Origin: Terriglobia bacterium
GTDB taxonomy: Bacteria; Acidobacteriota; Terriglobia; Terriglobales; Acidobacteriaceae
Direction: 5' to 3'
Length of the DNA: 64,000 bases
Assembly (NCBI GenBank): GCA_020073185.1
Contig: JAIQFT010000009.1
Location: 1-64,000 of the forward strand
Part shown: positions 1 through 7,885 of the stretch, one piece after another
How the letters are laid out: every line of letters starts with the position of its first letter
How positions within the stretch are numbered: the stretch's first letter is position 1
Made by a program: the position numbers and the translations under genes
Notes under the pieces: generated by a model
Told to the model about the DNA's origin: nothing
What the model saw: the letters and a program-made list of their open reading frames with translations, nothing else
Databases searched by the model: none

Positions 1-88
1 GTAGGGGCGAGAACGACGCGCCTCGGCTTGGGCGAGCGGATCAAGGGATCAGAAAACCCTGAGAGTCACTGGAATTCCTCTGAACCAC

Positions 89-703
89 TTGCTTTCAGCT
101 CAGCATCTGCCCAGAAAGCGGCGCTTATTCAGAGATTCCTTAGGGCCAAGCGGTTCAGGTAAGACCACGCTGCTGACGTCCATCTGCTGTATCAACGAGC
201 CGACGCACGGCCGGATCGAGCTGGATGGCGTCTGCGTTTTTGACGAGGGCTGGACGAACGTTGACGTGCGCGCCGTCCGCCGCGAGAAAATGGGGGTGAT
301 TTTCCGGGCGTATAACCTCATCCCATTCCTGACGGTACTGGAGAATGTCGAGCTTATCCTCACGCTCAATCAGGTGCCGCGCGAGGAGGCGCAGGCCCGC
401 GCAATAGAATTGCTAGAATACCTGGAAATCGCTCATCGCTGGCATCACTATCCCGCCGAGATTTCCGGTGGCGAGCAGCAGCGCGTGGCAATTGCCCGTG
501 CGCTCGCAAATAATCCCAAGGTCCTTCTTGCCGACGAACCCACGGCGGCTCTGGATACCGGGCGCGGAAAGATTGTCATGGGTTTACTGCGCAAGTTGAG
601 CAGGGAGAAGAATGCAGCCGTTATCGTGGTTACGCACGATGTCCGAATGGTAGAGGGCTTCGATCGGGTCTACCACATCGCCGACGGCAGAATTCAAAAC
701 TGA
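89..703 (+). CDS. ABC transporter ATP-binding protein, N-terminally damaged
   Basis: ATPase subunit of a MacB/LolD/DevA-type exporter. The Walker A motif GPSGSGKTT sits at residues 19-27, where intact members have it near residue 40, so the first beta strands are missing. The signature SGGEQQR, Walker B VLLADEP and the H-loop VTHD are all present. The Q-loop glutamine is replaced by arginine (VIFRAYNL), which should impair coupling to a permease. No permease or membrane-fusion partner follows; the next gene is an unrelated fragment on the other strand. The window edge is only 88 bases away, so whether the 5' end was lost by deletion or by frameshift cannot be told. I read it as a decaying gene. 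Confidence 0.75.
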   Translation: MLSAQHLPRKRRLFRDSLGPSGSGKTTLLTSICCINEPTHGRIELDGVCVFDEGWTNVDVRAVRREKMGVIFRAYNLIPFLTVLENVELILTLNQVPREEAQARAIELLEYLEIAHRWHHYPAEISGGEQQRVAIARALANNPKVLLADEPTAALDTGRGKIVMGLLRKLSREKNAAVIVVTHDVRMVEGFDRVYHIADGRIQN

Positions 704-726
704 GCTGCTGAGGGCTAACTGGGCGT

Positions 727-1872
727 TCAAAAGCTGTACTTGAATTGCCCAAACAAATTTCTGCCCGGTTCCGGGACTTTGACGCCGGAGCTAAACGGGT
801 CTCGATAGTAAGAAAGATGCTCGTAATAGAAGCGGTTGAGCAGGTTGTCCACCGCCAGGCTGACGTTCAGCTTTCGGTACGTCACACCCAACTTCAGGTT
901 CATCAGCCCGTATCCCGCTGTCGGGGTTTCCTTCAGGTCGCGGTCCACCAGGCTCTGCCGGGCGACTCCGGTTCCGCCCACCTCGGCGAAGAGATATTTG
1001 TAAGCGTAACGCAGCGCAGCCCAGGTGCGCAGCGGCGGCATTTCGGGGAGGTTGGTTGACATCACGCCCGCCTCGGGTTTGCGGTCGTTCATTCCCCTTG
1101 AATACGAACCTCCACCAGTCTTAGAGAATCCAACAGGCAGGCCGAGGGCATAGCTCAGTTCGCCTCCGTAAATGCGTGCATCGACGTTCGTGTAGGACCG
1201 TGCTGTTGCGGGACCCATAGCCATCGATAATCGCGGTTGGTTGTTCACCAGAATGTAGTCACTGACATTCGAATAAAACAGCGTGGGCTTCACATAAGAA
1301 GAGCCGTGATGGAAAACCAGACCCACTGTTCGCTCGGTGTTGCGGACGATCGGCAGGTTCGGGTTGCCGACGTTCACACTGTTCATCAAGGCACGGTTGA
1401 TATACCGCTCCTCAGCGTCGGGTACGCGGCCCGTGGTGCCAATCCCGGCGAACAGTTCAACGTGTTTCGGCAACGTGTACGCCAAGTGGAGGTTGCCGGA
1501 GGCGTAATTGTCGGCCGTGCTGGTGCTGCGGGTGCCCTGGTAAGTGAAGTAGGCATTGGTGTTCAGATTCGCCGTATTCGCCCCCATGGAGTCGTGGTCG
1601 AAACGTAAGCCACCACTGAGCTTCAGACGGTCGGTAATCGCGTGGTGATAATCGGCGAAAACGCCAAGCGCGGTGGTCCCCACGTCGGGCAGCGACAGCT
1701 TGGCCGAGAGCATGCCCGCCATCCTCATGTAGCCCATCATGTTCCAATTGCGGTAGTAGCTCTCAAAGCCGAAAGTAAAATCTTTTCCCGCGTCCGCTTC
1801 AATGCGTCCTCCAATCGCCCGCGAGTAAGCATTGGCGGCCATCATCCAGGAGCCCGGGCACGGCGCAGGCAT
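727..1872 (-). CDS. TonB-dependent receptor, C-terminal fragment
   Basis: The C-terminal half of an outer-membrane beta-barrel receptor: alternating aromatic strands, repeated GLRFDHD- and LFYSNVSDY-type strand patterns, and a last residue Phe, as expected for BAM-dependent insertion. Intact receptors are 650-800 residues; here the plug and first barrel strands are missing. The frame opens inside the truncated feoB gene, and the real homology begins near position 1850, so the start codon is not genuine. Substrate cannot be named, though its position beside feoAB makes iron or another metal plausible. Expression as an independent protein is unlikely, because no signal peptide remains. Confidence 0.75.
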   Translation of the reverse strand: MPAPCPGSWMMAANAYSRAIGGRIEADAGKDFTFGFESYYRNWNMMGYMRMAGMLSAKLSLPDVGTTALGVFADYHHAITDRLKLSGGLRFDHDSMGANTANLNTNAYFTYQGTRSTSTADNYASGNLHLAYTLPKHVELFAGIGTTGRVPDAEERYINRALMNSVNVGNPNLPIVRNTERTVGLVFHHGSSYVKPTLFYSNVSDYILVNNQPRLSMAMGPATARSYTNVDARIYGGELSYALGLPVGFSKTGGGSYSRGMNDRKPEAGVMSTNLPEMPPLRTWAALRYAYKYLFAEVGGTGVARQSLVDRDLKETPTAGYGLMNLKLGVTYRKLNVSLAVDNLLNRFYYEHLSYYRDPFSSGVKVPEPGRNLFGQFKYSF

Positions 1873-2920
1873 GGGCAGAGAGCAAGGGGATGAATGATTT
1901 TCCGTTCAGCCCGATCTTTGCCATGCCGCGATCCGCAATCACAGCAGCGCGCGCCAGATAGCCGGAGTCCTCCAGGATTCCGATGGCCAGAAACAGAAAC
2001 ATAATCTGTGGCAGGAACACGAGCACCGCCGCCGTCCCATTCCATGCGCCATCGAACAGAATGGACTTCATCATCCCATCCGGGAACGCGGCCGCCGCGA
2101 GTCCACCTAAGTAATGCAGAACGCGCTGCAGAAGCCCCGACAATGGCTGTCCGACAAGGAAGATCGATTGAAAGAGCGTGAAAATGGTGAGCAAGAAAAG
2201 AACCGGTCCCCAGACGCGGTGCAGCAGCACGCTATCTAGACGTCGAGTCCAGCGCGAAGGCAGAGGGCGTCGGTATCCAGCGGACTCGCCGACTCGCCCA
2301 GCCCAGCGCTGACACGCCGGAATGTCCTGCAAAATCGGCAAACTGAGCGGTGCCGGAGCGGCGGCTGGAGAGGACAGAAACCGCAGAATCGCGGTCATGC
2401 CCTCACCGGTCGCCGCACTTGCCAACACGACCGGTGTGCCAAGTTCTTTCGCCAATGCCAAGGGATCGACATGGCCGCCCTGCGAGCGAAGAGAATCCGC
2501 CATGTTCAGAATCACCAATGTGGGCAGACCGAGGCCAATAATGTGGGCAGCCAAGGAGAGCTGGCGTCCGAGGTTGGTGGCGTCCAACTCCAGCAGAACG
2601 CTGTCGGGTTCTGGTACACCGGGAAAACGGCCGTGCAGCACCTCAATCGTGGTGCGGGTATCCTCCGAACGGGGCGAGAGGCTGTATACGCCAGGTAGAT
2701 CAATGAGTGTGAGTTTTTCGCCGGAGTCTGTCGTCACATACCCACGGTGCTGCTCAACTGTTACGCCCGGGTAGTTGGCGACCTTCTGGCGCAGGCCCGT
2801 CAGACGATTGAAAAGCGTCGTCTTGCCCGAGTTGGGCGCGCCAACCAGGGCCACCACGCGGGACGGTGCCGCTGTTGTCTCGGGCACGGCATGTGGCCCG
2901 GAGTGCACCGACACCGTCAT
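1799..2920 (-). CDS. feoB: Ferrous iron transporter FeoB, truncated
   Basis: N-terminal GTPase and first part of the Fe(II) permease. Visible G motifs: GAPNSGKTT (G1, about residue 27), DLPG (G3), NMAD (G4) and SAATG (G5). They are followed by the linker, the first membrane helices and the first gate motif with FIPLLSAHACAVPG. Homology stops at that proline-glycine; the last roughly 17 codons read TonB-receptor DNA out of frame. Full FeoB is 600-770 residues, so the second gate half is gone and transport should be lost. feoA lies 3 nt upstream, the normal feoAB order. Confidence 0.85.
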   Translation of the reverse strand: MTVSVHSGPHAVPETTAAPSRVVALVGAPNSGKTTLFNRLTGLRQKVANYPGVTVEQHRGYVTTDSGEKLTLIDLPGVYSLSPRSEDTRTTIEVLHGRFPGVPEPDSVLLELDATNLGRQLSLAAHIIGLGLPTLVILNMADSLRSQGGHVDPLALAKELGTPVVLASAATGEGMTAILRFLSSPAAAPAPLSLPILQDIPACQRWAGRVGESAGYRRPLPSRWTRRLDSVLLHRVWGPVLFLLTIFTLFQSIFLVGQPLSGLLQRVLHYLGGLAAAAFPDGMMKSILFDGAWNGTAAVLVFLPQIMFLFLAIGILEDSGYLARAAVIADRGMAKIGLNGKSFIPLLSAHACAVPGLLDDGRQCLLAGDWRTH

Positions 2921-2923
2921 GCG

Positions 2924-3109
2924 TCATTCCTCTTCTTGTTTCCCCGCAATTCTCACCTCGATCTGGTAAGCCGCCTCGCGCCGTAACGCCACCAAGCTTC
3001 CTTCCAACCGATAGACACGAGGATCTCCGCCCAGTCCGCTGTATGCAGGCGTCACATGCGCCCCGGGAATGAATCCCAAGTCCATCAGCTCCGCGGCGGA
3101 CGCGTTCAC
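2924..3109 (-). CDS. feoA: Ferrous iron transport protein A (SH3-like)
   Basis: Small SH3-fold partner of FeoB. The hallmark LMDLGFIPG is at residues 8-16, followed by the beta strands ending in YQIEV. A GTG at 3109 is the only start near the conserved part, but FeoA-like residues (GSSGVIAVV) continue in frame upstream to about 3139 before running into palindromic repeat DNA and a stop at 3164-3166. At 61 residues it is short for FeoA (about 75-85). The 5' end was therefore probably replaced or interrupted by the repeat cluster at 3143-3316. Confidence 0.7.
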   Translation of the reverse strand: MNASAAELMDLGFIPGAHVTPAYSGLGGDPRVYRLEGSLVALRREAAYQIEVRIAGKQEEE

Positions 3110-3142
3110 AACGGCAATTACACCGGAACTGCCGGTAAGTAT

Positions 3143-3316
3143 CCTCCGGCAGAGCCGGAGGCTTTACGGGTCGCGGGCCCCTCAAAGGGGCCTGATCGCG
3201 ACCCAAAGTCAAAACCGCTCGCTCCAGGCAGTACGGGTGAAAGCTGTGCGCTTGCAAAACCGCCACGCACATCCCGGAACTGTCAAACTTTGGGAGCCTC
3301 CCCGGCAGAGCCGGGG
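3143..3316. repeat. Cluster of REP-like hairpins upstream of feoA
   Basis: Three perfect or near-perfect inverted repeats: CCTCCGGC-AGA-GCCGGAGG (3143-3161); a nested hairpin with outer arms GGGTCGCG/CGCGACCC and inner GGCCCC/GGGGCC (3168-3204); and CCCCGGC-AGA-GCCGGGG (3300-3316). The first and third share the GGC-AGA-GCC apex. They occupy most of the non-coding stretch between feoA and the DUF6125 gene. No transposase of the RAYT type is in the window. Confidence 0.7.
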
Positions 3317-3463
3317 GAACTCCTAGTTGCATTAGGGAGATCGGCGAGAGGTATGAGAGTGGTATTCACGGCCCTGACCGAGGCGCCTCGCATCGAAGCG
3401 GAAATCCAGCGAGAGCGCGGGTTCAGGATAGCGCTCGCGCATCACGCACCGTCAGTACGATGG

Positions 3464-3479
3464 TCACATGGCCATGTGA
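3464..3479. promoter_or_regulatory. Perfect 16-bp palindrome, candidate operator
   Basis: TCACATGG followed directly by its complement CCATGTGA. It lies in the gap between the 3' end of the DUF6125 gene and feoA. Unlike the hairpins nearby it has no loop, which fits a dimeric protein site better than an RNA hairpin. Which gene it would control is unclear. Confidence 0.3.
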
Positions 3480-3519
3480 TCGCTTGCGGGCTCCTGCGGT
3501 GAAAACGGGAGACCGTGCG

Positions 3520-4059
3520 TCATGCCGAATCGCTGTCTGAATCGCCGATACTGAATTCCCAAGCACAAAATTCGCCGTCGGCGGCATCTGGCGGACAGCG
3601 CAAGCAGGTTGTCCGGATGCGAGGATCAACAGTGCGCGCAAACGTATGGAATTCGACCATGCCGACTGTCTTGCACGGAAAATCGGGCAGACCTTTACGA
3701 CGGCGCGTCTCCTGGACGCGGCACACGTCCATGTAAAAACGCAACCGGCTTCTGTCCCCTGACCACTCAATGTGTTGGGCGTTGATTACGCTGTACATTC
3801 GGAGTCCAAGGGCCTTCTCTAGGGCCGACAGCCCGCCGCCGGTCGCGATCTGAAAGGCGTCCATGATGCGGCGAGCCTCGGCGGCTGCGAACCGCTTCCA
3901 GGCACCTGCGTCGAGTTGGATGGCCGCTTCTATGCCAAGCCGTTCCTCGGCGGCCAGGAACCAGGAACCGTCATGTGCCAGCCAATTCTTCGCGAACATG
4001 ACCAATGCGCGCATGAGTTCTTCACGGTCCATCAGCTCAAAAGGACTTGGTGTACACAT
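3520..4059 (-). CDS. DUF6125 family protein
   Basis: A 179-residue cytosolic protein of the DUF6125 type. Typical conserved stretches are MDREELMRALVMFAKNW, RIMDAFQI, GGGLSALEKALGLRMYSVIN, CRVQETRRRKGLPDFPCK and FARTVDPRIRTTCLRCPPD. The paired cysteines near the C-terminus (TTCLRCPP and GEFCAWEF) could bind a metal. Function is unknown in this family. It stands alone on the minus strand. The start may be the first Met or the internal Met10 (MDREEL) at 4032. Confidence 0.8.
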   Translation of the reverse strand: MCTPSPFELMDREELMRALVMFAKNWLAHDGSWFLAAEERLGIEAAIQLDAGAWKRFAAAEARRIMDAFQIATGGGLSALEKALGLRMYSVINAQHIEWSGDRSRLRFYMDVCRVQETRRRKGLPDFPCKTVGMVEFHTFARTVDPRIRTTCLRCPPDAADGEFCAWEFSIGDSDSDSA

Positions 4060-4082
4060 CGTCAGTGCGCCTCATATTTGAT

Positions 4083-4230
4083 TCAGGGTATCTGTAGCTG
4101 ACCATCGTGCGGGCTTGCCACTTGCGCCAGCTCGATCGATGGCTCCAGCACAATCTCCGACTGAATCGAGCGCGAGATCAGGCAGGATTGAGGTTTTCCC
4201 ACCCATGTCGCCCCGGGGTTGGCGCAACAG
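4083..4230 (-). pseudogene. Short C-terminal remnant, possibly OsmC family
   Basis: Reading the minus strand gives about 48 sense codons ending in TGA at 4085-4083, with a stretch CLISRSIQSEIVLEP that resembles the conserved cysteine-containing C-terminal helix and strand of OsmC-like proteins. No start or N-terminal domain is present. A separate 23-codon frame with a GGAGG ribosome site overlaps it. I read it as debris of a deleted gene; the family assignment rests on one short motif. Confidence 0.3.
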
Positions 4231-4290
4231 GGTAAGGCATTGCTGTCATGCGTTCCTCCCTGGCGGCGGGCAACTTCAGGATTTAGAGGC

Positions 4291-5733
4291 CTATCTGCCC
4301 GGCGTCCGCTGCATGGCGGCTCGTAGCCTATACCCGGTCAGATAGGCCGCGTCGGCCTTCTCCGTCATGCCCTTGGCCTGATACGCATTGGCCAGCCAGA
4401 TCCACGCCTCGGCATCGCGCGGCGCCAGTTTCGTCTCGCGGGTGAACGCCTCCACCGCATCGTCGTAGCGTTTCAGGTTCATCGCAGCCAGCCCAAAGTT
4501 GAACCATGTCACCCGCTGGTTAGGCGCCAGCGATGTCGCGTTGCGGAAACTGGCCAGCGCGGCCTCGCGGTCGCCGAGTTCTGCCTGCACGAAGCCCAGC
4601 TTCAACTGTACATCAGCATCCTTCGGACTCAGTTGCGCCAGTCTCTGGTAGGTCGCCCTCGCCGACTCGTAACGCTTGCTGCGCAGGTAGAGTAATCCCA
4701 GTTGCTTCCACGCTACTGGATTGTCCGGCTGCAACTGCGCTGCACGCTGGAACGCGCCTTCCGCCTTGTCCGCCTCGCGATTGTGCGCGTACACCGTCCC
4801 CATCAGCGCCCACGCCGCGGCGTACTTCGGGCGCGCCTTTAGCACCTGGTTCAACTCGCGCATGGCAGCCGCGTTGTCACCGTTGCGCAAGTCCTGCTCC
4901 GCCTTGTCCAGCCGCACTACCGGCATGTGAACGTAGCGCACACCAAGGATGGCAACCAGCAGCAGCGCGGCAAAGGCGGGGAAGAGCATCGGCCTGCTGG
5001 CTGACGATCTCGGCGCCGGCCGCGGAAAATCCTTGCTCAACGCCGCTCCCAACAGGAGTCCTGAAACCAGCCCGCCGACGTGTGCGGCATTATCAATGCC
5101 GCCCTTGAAAAATCCATAGACAAGACTATAGCCGGCGAACACGATGAGACTGATCAGGCCCCATCGCAGTGCGGAGCGTGGGGTCGGAAGATGGGCCAAG
5201 TAGAGGGTTGCAATCAACGCGCCGGCAAGCCCGAAGATTGCGCCCGAGGCCCCCGCCCCCACCACCAGCGGATTCCGCCCTATGCTTACGACGCTCGCCG
5301 CCACTCCGGAAACCAGGTACAACGCCAGGAACGTCTTGGGGCCGTAAAGATATTCCGCGAGCATCCCCAGGTTCCATAGCGCCCACATGTTCAGCGCCAG
5401 GTGCGTGATGCCGATGTGCACGAACATCGCCGTCAGCAGACGCCACCACTGGCCCTGCAGCGTGAGCGAGCCGGAATTGGCGCCCCAACGAAGAAGCTGA
5501 TCGGAGGTGGGCTGGGTCAGCGACACACCCTTCACTACCATCGCAATGAAGAGGAAAACGTTGATCCCCACCAGCAGCAGCGTGATCGGGACCGGCATGC
5601 GCGGGGTGAGAACAGGTCCGGCAGTACTCGGTTCCGCCGAAGGAGGTGCAATGGCGGCGCATTCTGGGCAGATGCTTGCTGCAGCGGCGCGAGACGGCTC
5701 CAGTTCCCGTCCGCATTGTGCGCAAACCGTCAT
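4291..5733 (-). CDS. Rhomboid family intramembrane serine protease with zinc ribbon and TPR domain
   Basis: 480 residues if translation starts at MTVCAQC. Residues 4-25 form a CxxC...CxxC zinc ribbon. The rhomboid core (about 45-235) carries H106 and H111 plus N115, the catalytic Ser163 in GAGASGAIFG and His218 in NAAHVGG, with about six membrane helices. One more membrane segment (about 250-270) leads to at least five TPR units (about 280-470), in the periplasm or cytoplasm depending on topology. The protease would cleave membrane proteins and the TPRs would recruit substrates or partners. It overlaps no neighbour and appears monocistronic. An upstream Met at 5805 is possible but adds an unconserved leader. 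Confidence 0.9.
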   Translation of the reverse strand: MTVCAQCGRELEPSRAAAASICPECAAIAPPSAEPSTAGPVLTPRMPVPITLLLVGINVFLFIAMVVKGVSLTQPTSDQLLRWGANSGSLTLQGQWWRLLTAMFVHIGITHLALNMWALWNLGMLAEYLYGPKTFLALYLVSGVAASVVSIGRNPLVVGAGASGAIFGLAGALIATLYLAHLPTPRSALRWGLISLIVFAGYSLVYGFFKGGIDNAAHVGGLVSGLLLGAALSKDFPRPAPRSSASRPMLFPAFAALLLVAILGVRYVHMPVVRLDKAEQDLRNGDNAAAMRELNQVLKARPKYAAAWALMGTVYAHNREADKAEGAFQRAAQLQPDNPVAWKQLGLLYLRSKRYESARATYQRLAQLSPKDADVQLKLGFVQAELGDREAALASFRNATSLAPNQRVTWFNFGLAAMNLKRYDDAVEAFTRETKLAPRDAEAWIWLANAYQAKGMTEKADAAYLTGYRLRAAMQRTPGR

Positions 5734-5804
5734 TCGTGAAGGTGGGCCGGAGTCAAAGCTAACACAGGAGAGAAACTCGGGCGTGAACCAAGCGGGAACG
5801 ACCA

Positions 5805-5882
5805 TTGACGAATTGAAGAATTCACGAATTGTTCCGGCTCAGCGATGCAATACGAAAAATCGTAAATTCTTCAGTTCGCCAA
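5805..5882. repeat. AT-rich imperfect micro-repeat
   Basis: GAATT-rich words recur (GAATTGAAGAATTC, ACGAATTGTTCCGGCT and then AAATTCTTCAGTTCG, CCAATTATTCCGGCT). One of several micro-repeat tracts at gene edges in this window, each with a different unit. Confidence 0.5.
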
Positions 5883-6812
5883 TTATTCCGGCTCCGTCAT
5901 CCGCACGGTCAGCACCGGACACGGCGACTCGCCCACCACCTCGTACGCGGTCGCCCACTTCAGCCGGCGCACGAACCCTACCGGCTGCCGCACTCCCAGC
6001 ACGATCAGCCCGGCCTTGCGCTGCTTGGCGGCTTGCAGGATGCGCTCCGCCGCCACCCCGAATTCCACAATCGTCTCTGGCGACGCCGCCAGTTGCGTGC
6101 CCGGCGGGATCAACGATCGCAGCCGCTGGTGAGCTTGCTGCGCAATCTGCTGCTGCTCCTGCTCCGGCACGGACGTTTCCTTGCTCACGTGCATGAGCAG
6201 CAACTGCGATCCCTGGTGCTGCGCCAGCGACAGCGCATAGCCTCCGGCCTTCAGCGAGTGCGCGCTGAACCCAGTGCAAAACAGGATGGGCTGGTCCGGC
6301 GTGCGCTCGCTGACGTGCCGCGCCCGCGGACCCACCATCAGCACCGGACAGGTCGCCTGACGAAAAATCGTCTCCGCCACCGAACCCAGGAGGAGCTTCC
6401 CCACGCGCCCTCTGGCGTGCGTTCCGATCACCAGAAGGCTGATGGACAGCTCTTCGATTCGCCGCGACAGCACTTCCCACACGTCGCCCTGCTCCACCAG
6501 CACCTGGTGATCCACGCCTTCCAGATGTCCGGCGATCAGCAAGTTGGTCATGTGGCGCTGCGCGGTGCGCCACGCATCTTCCAGCGCGCGCTGACGGGCA
6601 TCGGGAGCCAGAAAATTGAACGGCTCGGGGGCCACCACGTGCATGAGGTAGATCTTGGAACCGTACCAGCGCGCAATCGCCAGCGAGTAAAGCAGGGCCG
6701 CCTCCGACACGGGATCGAAGTCGGTGGCCAGCATGATTCGCTGCATGGCAATGGGGGTGGAAGCGTCCAGGGTGGGCACGGCGGCAGGGAGATGGAGCGG
6801 CTTATCGGCCAT
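5883..6812 (-). CDS. Universal stress protein, two UspA domains
   Basis: About 309 residues with two tandem UspA folds. The first begins at IMLATDFDP and contains the ATP-binding pattern GTHARGRVGKLLLGSVAE. The second has a weaker version (VLGVRQPV...) lacking the full G-2x-G-9x-G(S/T) signature, so probably only the first half binds nucleotide. The start MADKPLHL at 6812 is favoured; an internal Met (MQRIMLATDF) would also leave both domains whole. It is separated from the rhomboid gene by an AT-rich micro-repeat. Confidence 0.88.
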   Translation of the reverse strand: MADKPLHLPAAVPTLDASTPIAMQRIMLATDFDPVSEAALLYSLAIARWYGSKIYLMHVVAPEPFNFLAPDARQRALEDAWRTAQRHMTNLLIAGHLEGVDHQVLVEQGDVWEVLSRRIEELSISLLVIGTHARGRVGKLLLGSVAETIFRQATCPVLMVGPRARHVSERTPDQPILFCTGFSAHSLKAGGYALSLAQHQGSQLLLMHVSKETSVPEQEQQQIAQQAHQRLRSLIPPGTQLAASPETIVEFGVAAERILQAAKQRKAGLIVLGVRQPVGFVRRLKWATAYEVVGESPCPVLTVRMTEPE

Positions 6813-6903
6813 GAGCGTCGCCCGCGAAGCCCTTAACCATAACACCGCAACTGAAGCCACTCAAGTGCGCCGCGCCGGTGCTGCTGGCCTGAATATGCCA
6901 GAC

Positions 6904-6917
6904 GGGGGATGTCCCCC
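6904..6917. repeat. Small hairpin GGGGGA/TCCCCC
   Basis: Short GC-rich inverted repeat in the otherwise featureless 260-base gap between the stress protein start and the mazF 3' end. No T-tract follows on either strand. Confidence 0.4.
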
Positions 6918-7072
6918 CGGCACGGCTGCAATCAGTACTGACTAACGTGCTCTTCGAGCCAAGCCGCGTGGGCGATTCGAAAGAGTCCACCAACAGCTCG
7001 GCGCGATCCAGTCGGCCGCGCCCTCTTCATTTGTACCGCGACACGGCTCGGGGTCGCCGACGACGAAAAACC

Positions 7073-7432
7073 TCATGCCGATTCCAGTTGCTCGTGGTTG
7101 GGCGGAGCGGCGATACCCAAGAAGACCAGAACTGCGCGATTCAGCCGCACCGTGTCCTCGTCAGCAAGCCTGCCGACACGCGCGCCGATCTTCGCCTTCG
7201 GAACGGTCGTGATCTTATCTACCATCAAGCGGCAGGCAGTACGCAGGCCGTTGTCCTCGCTGGGTTCGATAGGCAGCCGAAACAGAGGAGCATCAGTTGG
7301 GTCGGTAGTGAATGCGCACACTGTGACCGAATCCGTCATGTCGAAACGGTCGTCTTGAAGAATCACAACGGGACGGGGCTTGCCCGCGTAGTCCTTACCA
7401 CCTGCAACAGTGCAAATCTCGCCGCGCTTCAC
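7073..7432 (-). CDS. mazF: MazF/PemK-family toxin (mRNA interferase)
   Basis: A 119-residue protein of the CcdB/PemK fold. The opening VKRGEI, the strand KPRPVVILQDD, the central FTTD with a downstream FRLPIEPS, and the helix VDKITTVPKAKIG are typical of MazF endoribonucleases that cut mRNA. The start GTG at 7432 gives a GTGA overlap with the antitoxin stop, implying coupled translation; a TTG at 7444 is the alternative. It should be held inactive by the product of the upstream gene. Confidence 0.88.
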   Translation of the reverse strand: MKRGEICTVAGGKDYAGKPRPVVILQDDRFDMTDSVTVCAFTTDPTDAPLFRLPIEPSEDNGLRTACRLMVDKITTVPKAKIGARVGRLADEDTVRLNRAVLVFLGIAAPPNHEQLESA

Positions 7433-7665
7433 ATCCCGCCCCAATCGGAGACAGCATCGATAAAGTCCTGATCCTTCTTGGCGCGAGGACTCTTGGCGAC
7501 CGCGAGGGACTGCCGGTGTGCCTCGGTCACAAAAGCAGGCGACCGCATGTCAGGTACCCAAATCTGGATCGGCCGCAAGCCCAGTTGGCGCAGCCGCTTG
7601 CGATGCGCTCTGACCTTATCTCGAGACGACTTGGATGGAGTCCGTGCTCTCAATTCCCACCTCAA
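7429..7665 (-). CDS. MazE-family antitoxin (DUF3018 type)
   Basis: 78 residues or slightly fewer. The sequence SSRDKVRAHRKRLRQLGLRP, IQIWVPDMRSPAF and AHRQSLAVA is characteristic of the MazE antitoxin family that pairs with PemK toxins. The N-terminal half binds DNA, the C-terminal half neutralises toxin. There is no ATG: TTG at 7665, or TTG at 7653 just behind a GAGGTGGG stretch, are the choices. The palindrome at 7667-7688 abuts the start, so the protein probably represses its own operon. Confidence 0.85.
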   Translation of the reverse strand: MRWELRARTPSKSSRDKVRAHRKRLRQLGLRPIQIWVPDMRSPAFVTEAHRQSLAVAKSPRAKKDQDFIDAVSDWGGM

Positions 7666-7666
7666 C

Positions 7667-7688
7667 GATAGGTTACATGTAACCTATC
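7667..7688. promoter_or_regulatory. 22-bp perfect palindrome, mazEF operator
   Basis: Half-site GATAGGTTACA followed immediately by its exact complement, with no spacer. It ends two bases before the most upstream antitoxin start codon. Position and symmetry fit an autoregulatory site for the MazE-MazF complex. Confidence 0.75.
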
Positions 7689-7780
7689 ACAACTTCCTGT
7701 CGACATCCAGTCGTGCCCTGGCCCGTACCCCTGAAGCGTCTGACCGGGAAGTCCGGACCACCCGGTGGAACCCGCCCCTG

Positions 7781-7803
7781 CCACCCGCCGCTTCGGCGGG
7801 TGG
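7781..7803. repeat. REP-like hairpin
   Basis: CCACCCGCCG-CTT-CGGCGGGTGG, a 10-bp perfect stem with a 3-nt loop, lying between the mazEF operator and the serine hydrolase 3' end. It has no T-tract, so termination is less likely than a repeat element. Confidence 0.5.
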
Positions 7804-7885
7804 CCGTCTTGCCGCTAGGCTCGCTGTGGTGTTCACTCGACTGGTGTTGGACCTGCCGGAACGAAAAATCGTGCCGCAGGTGCCC

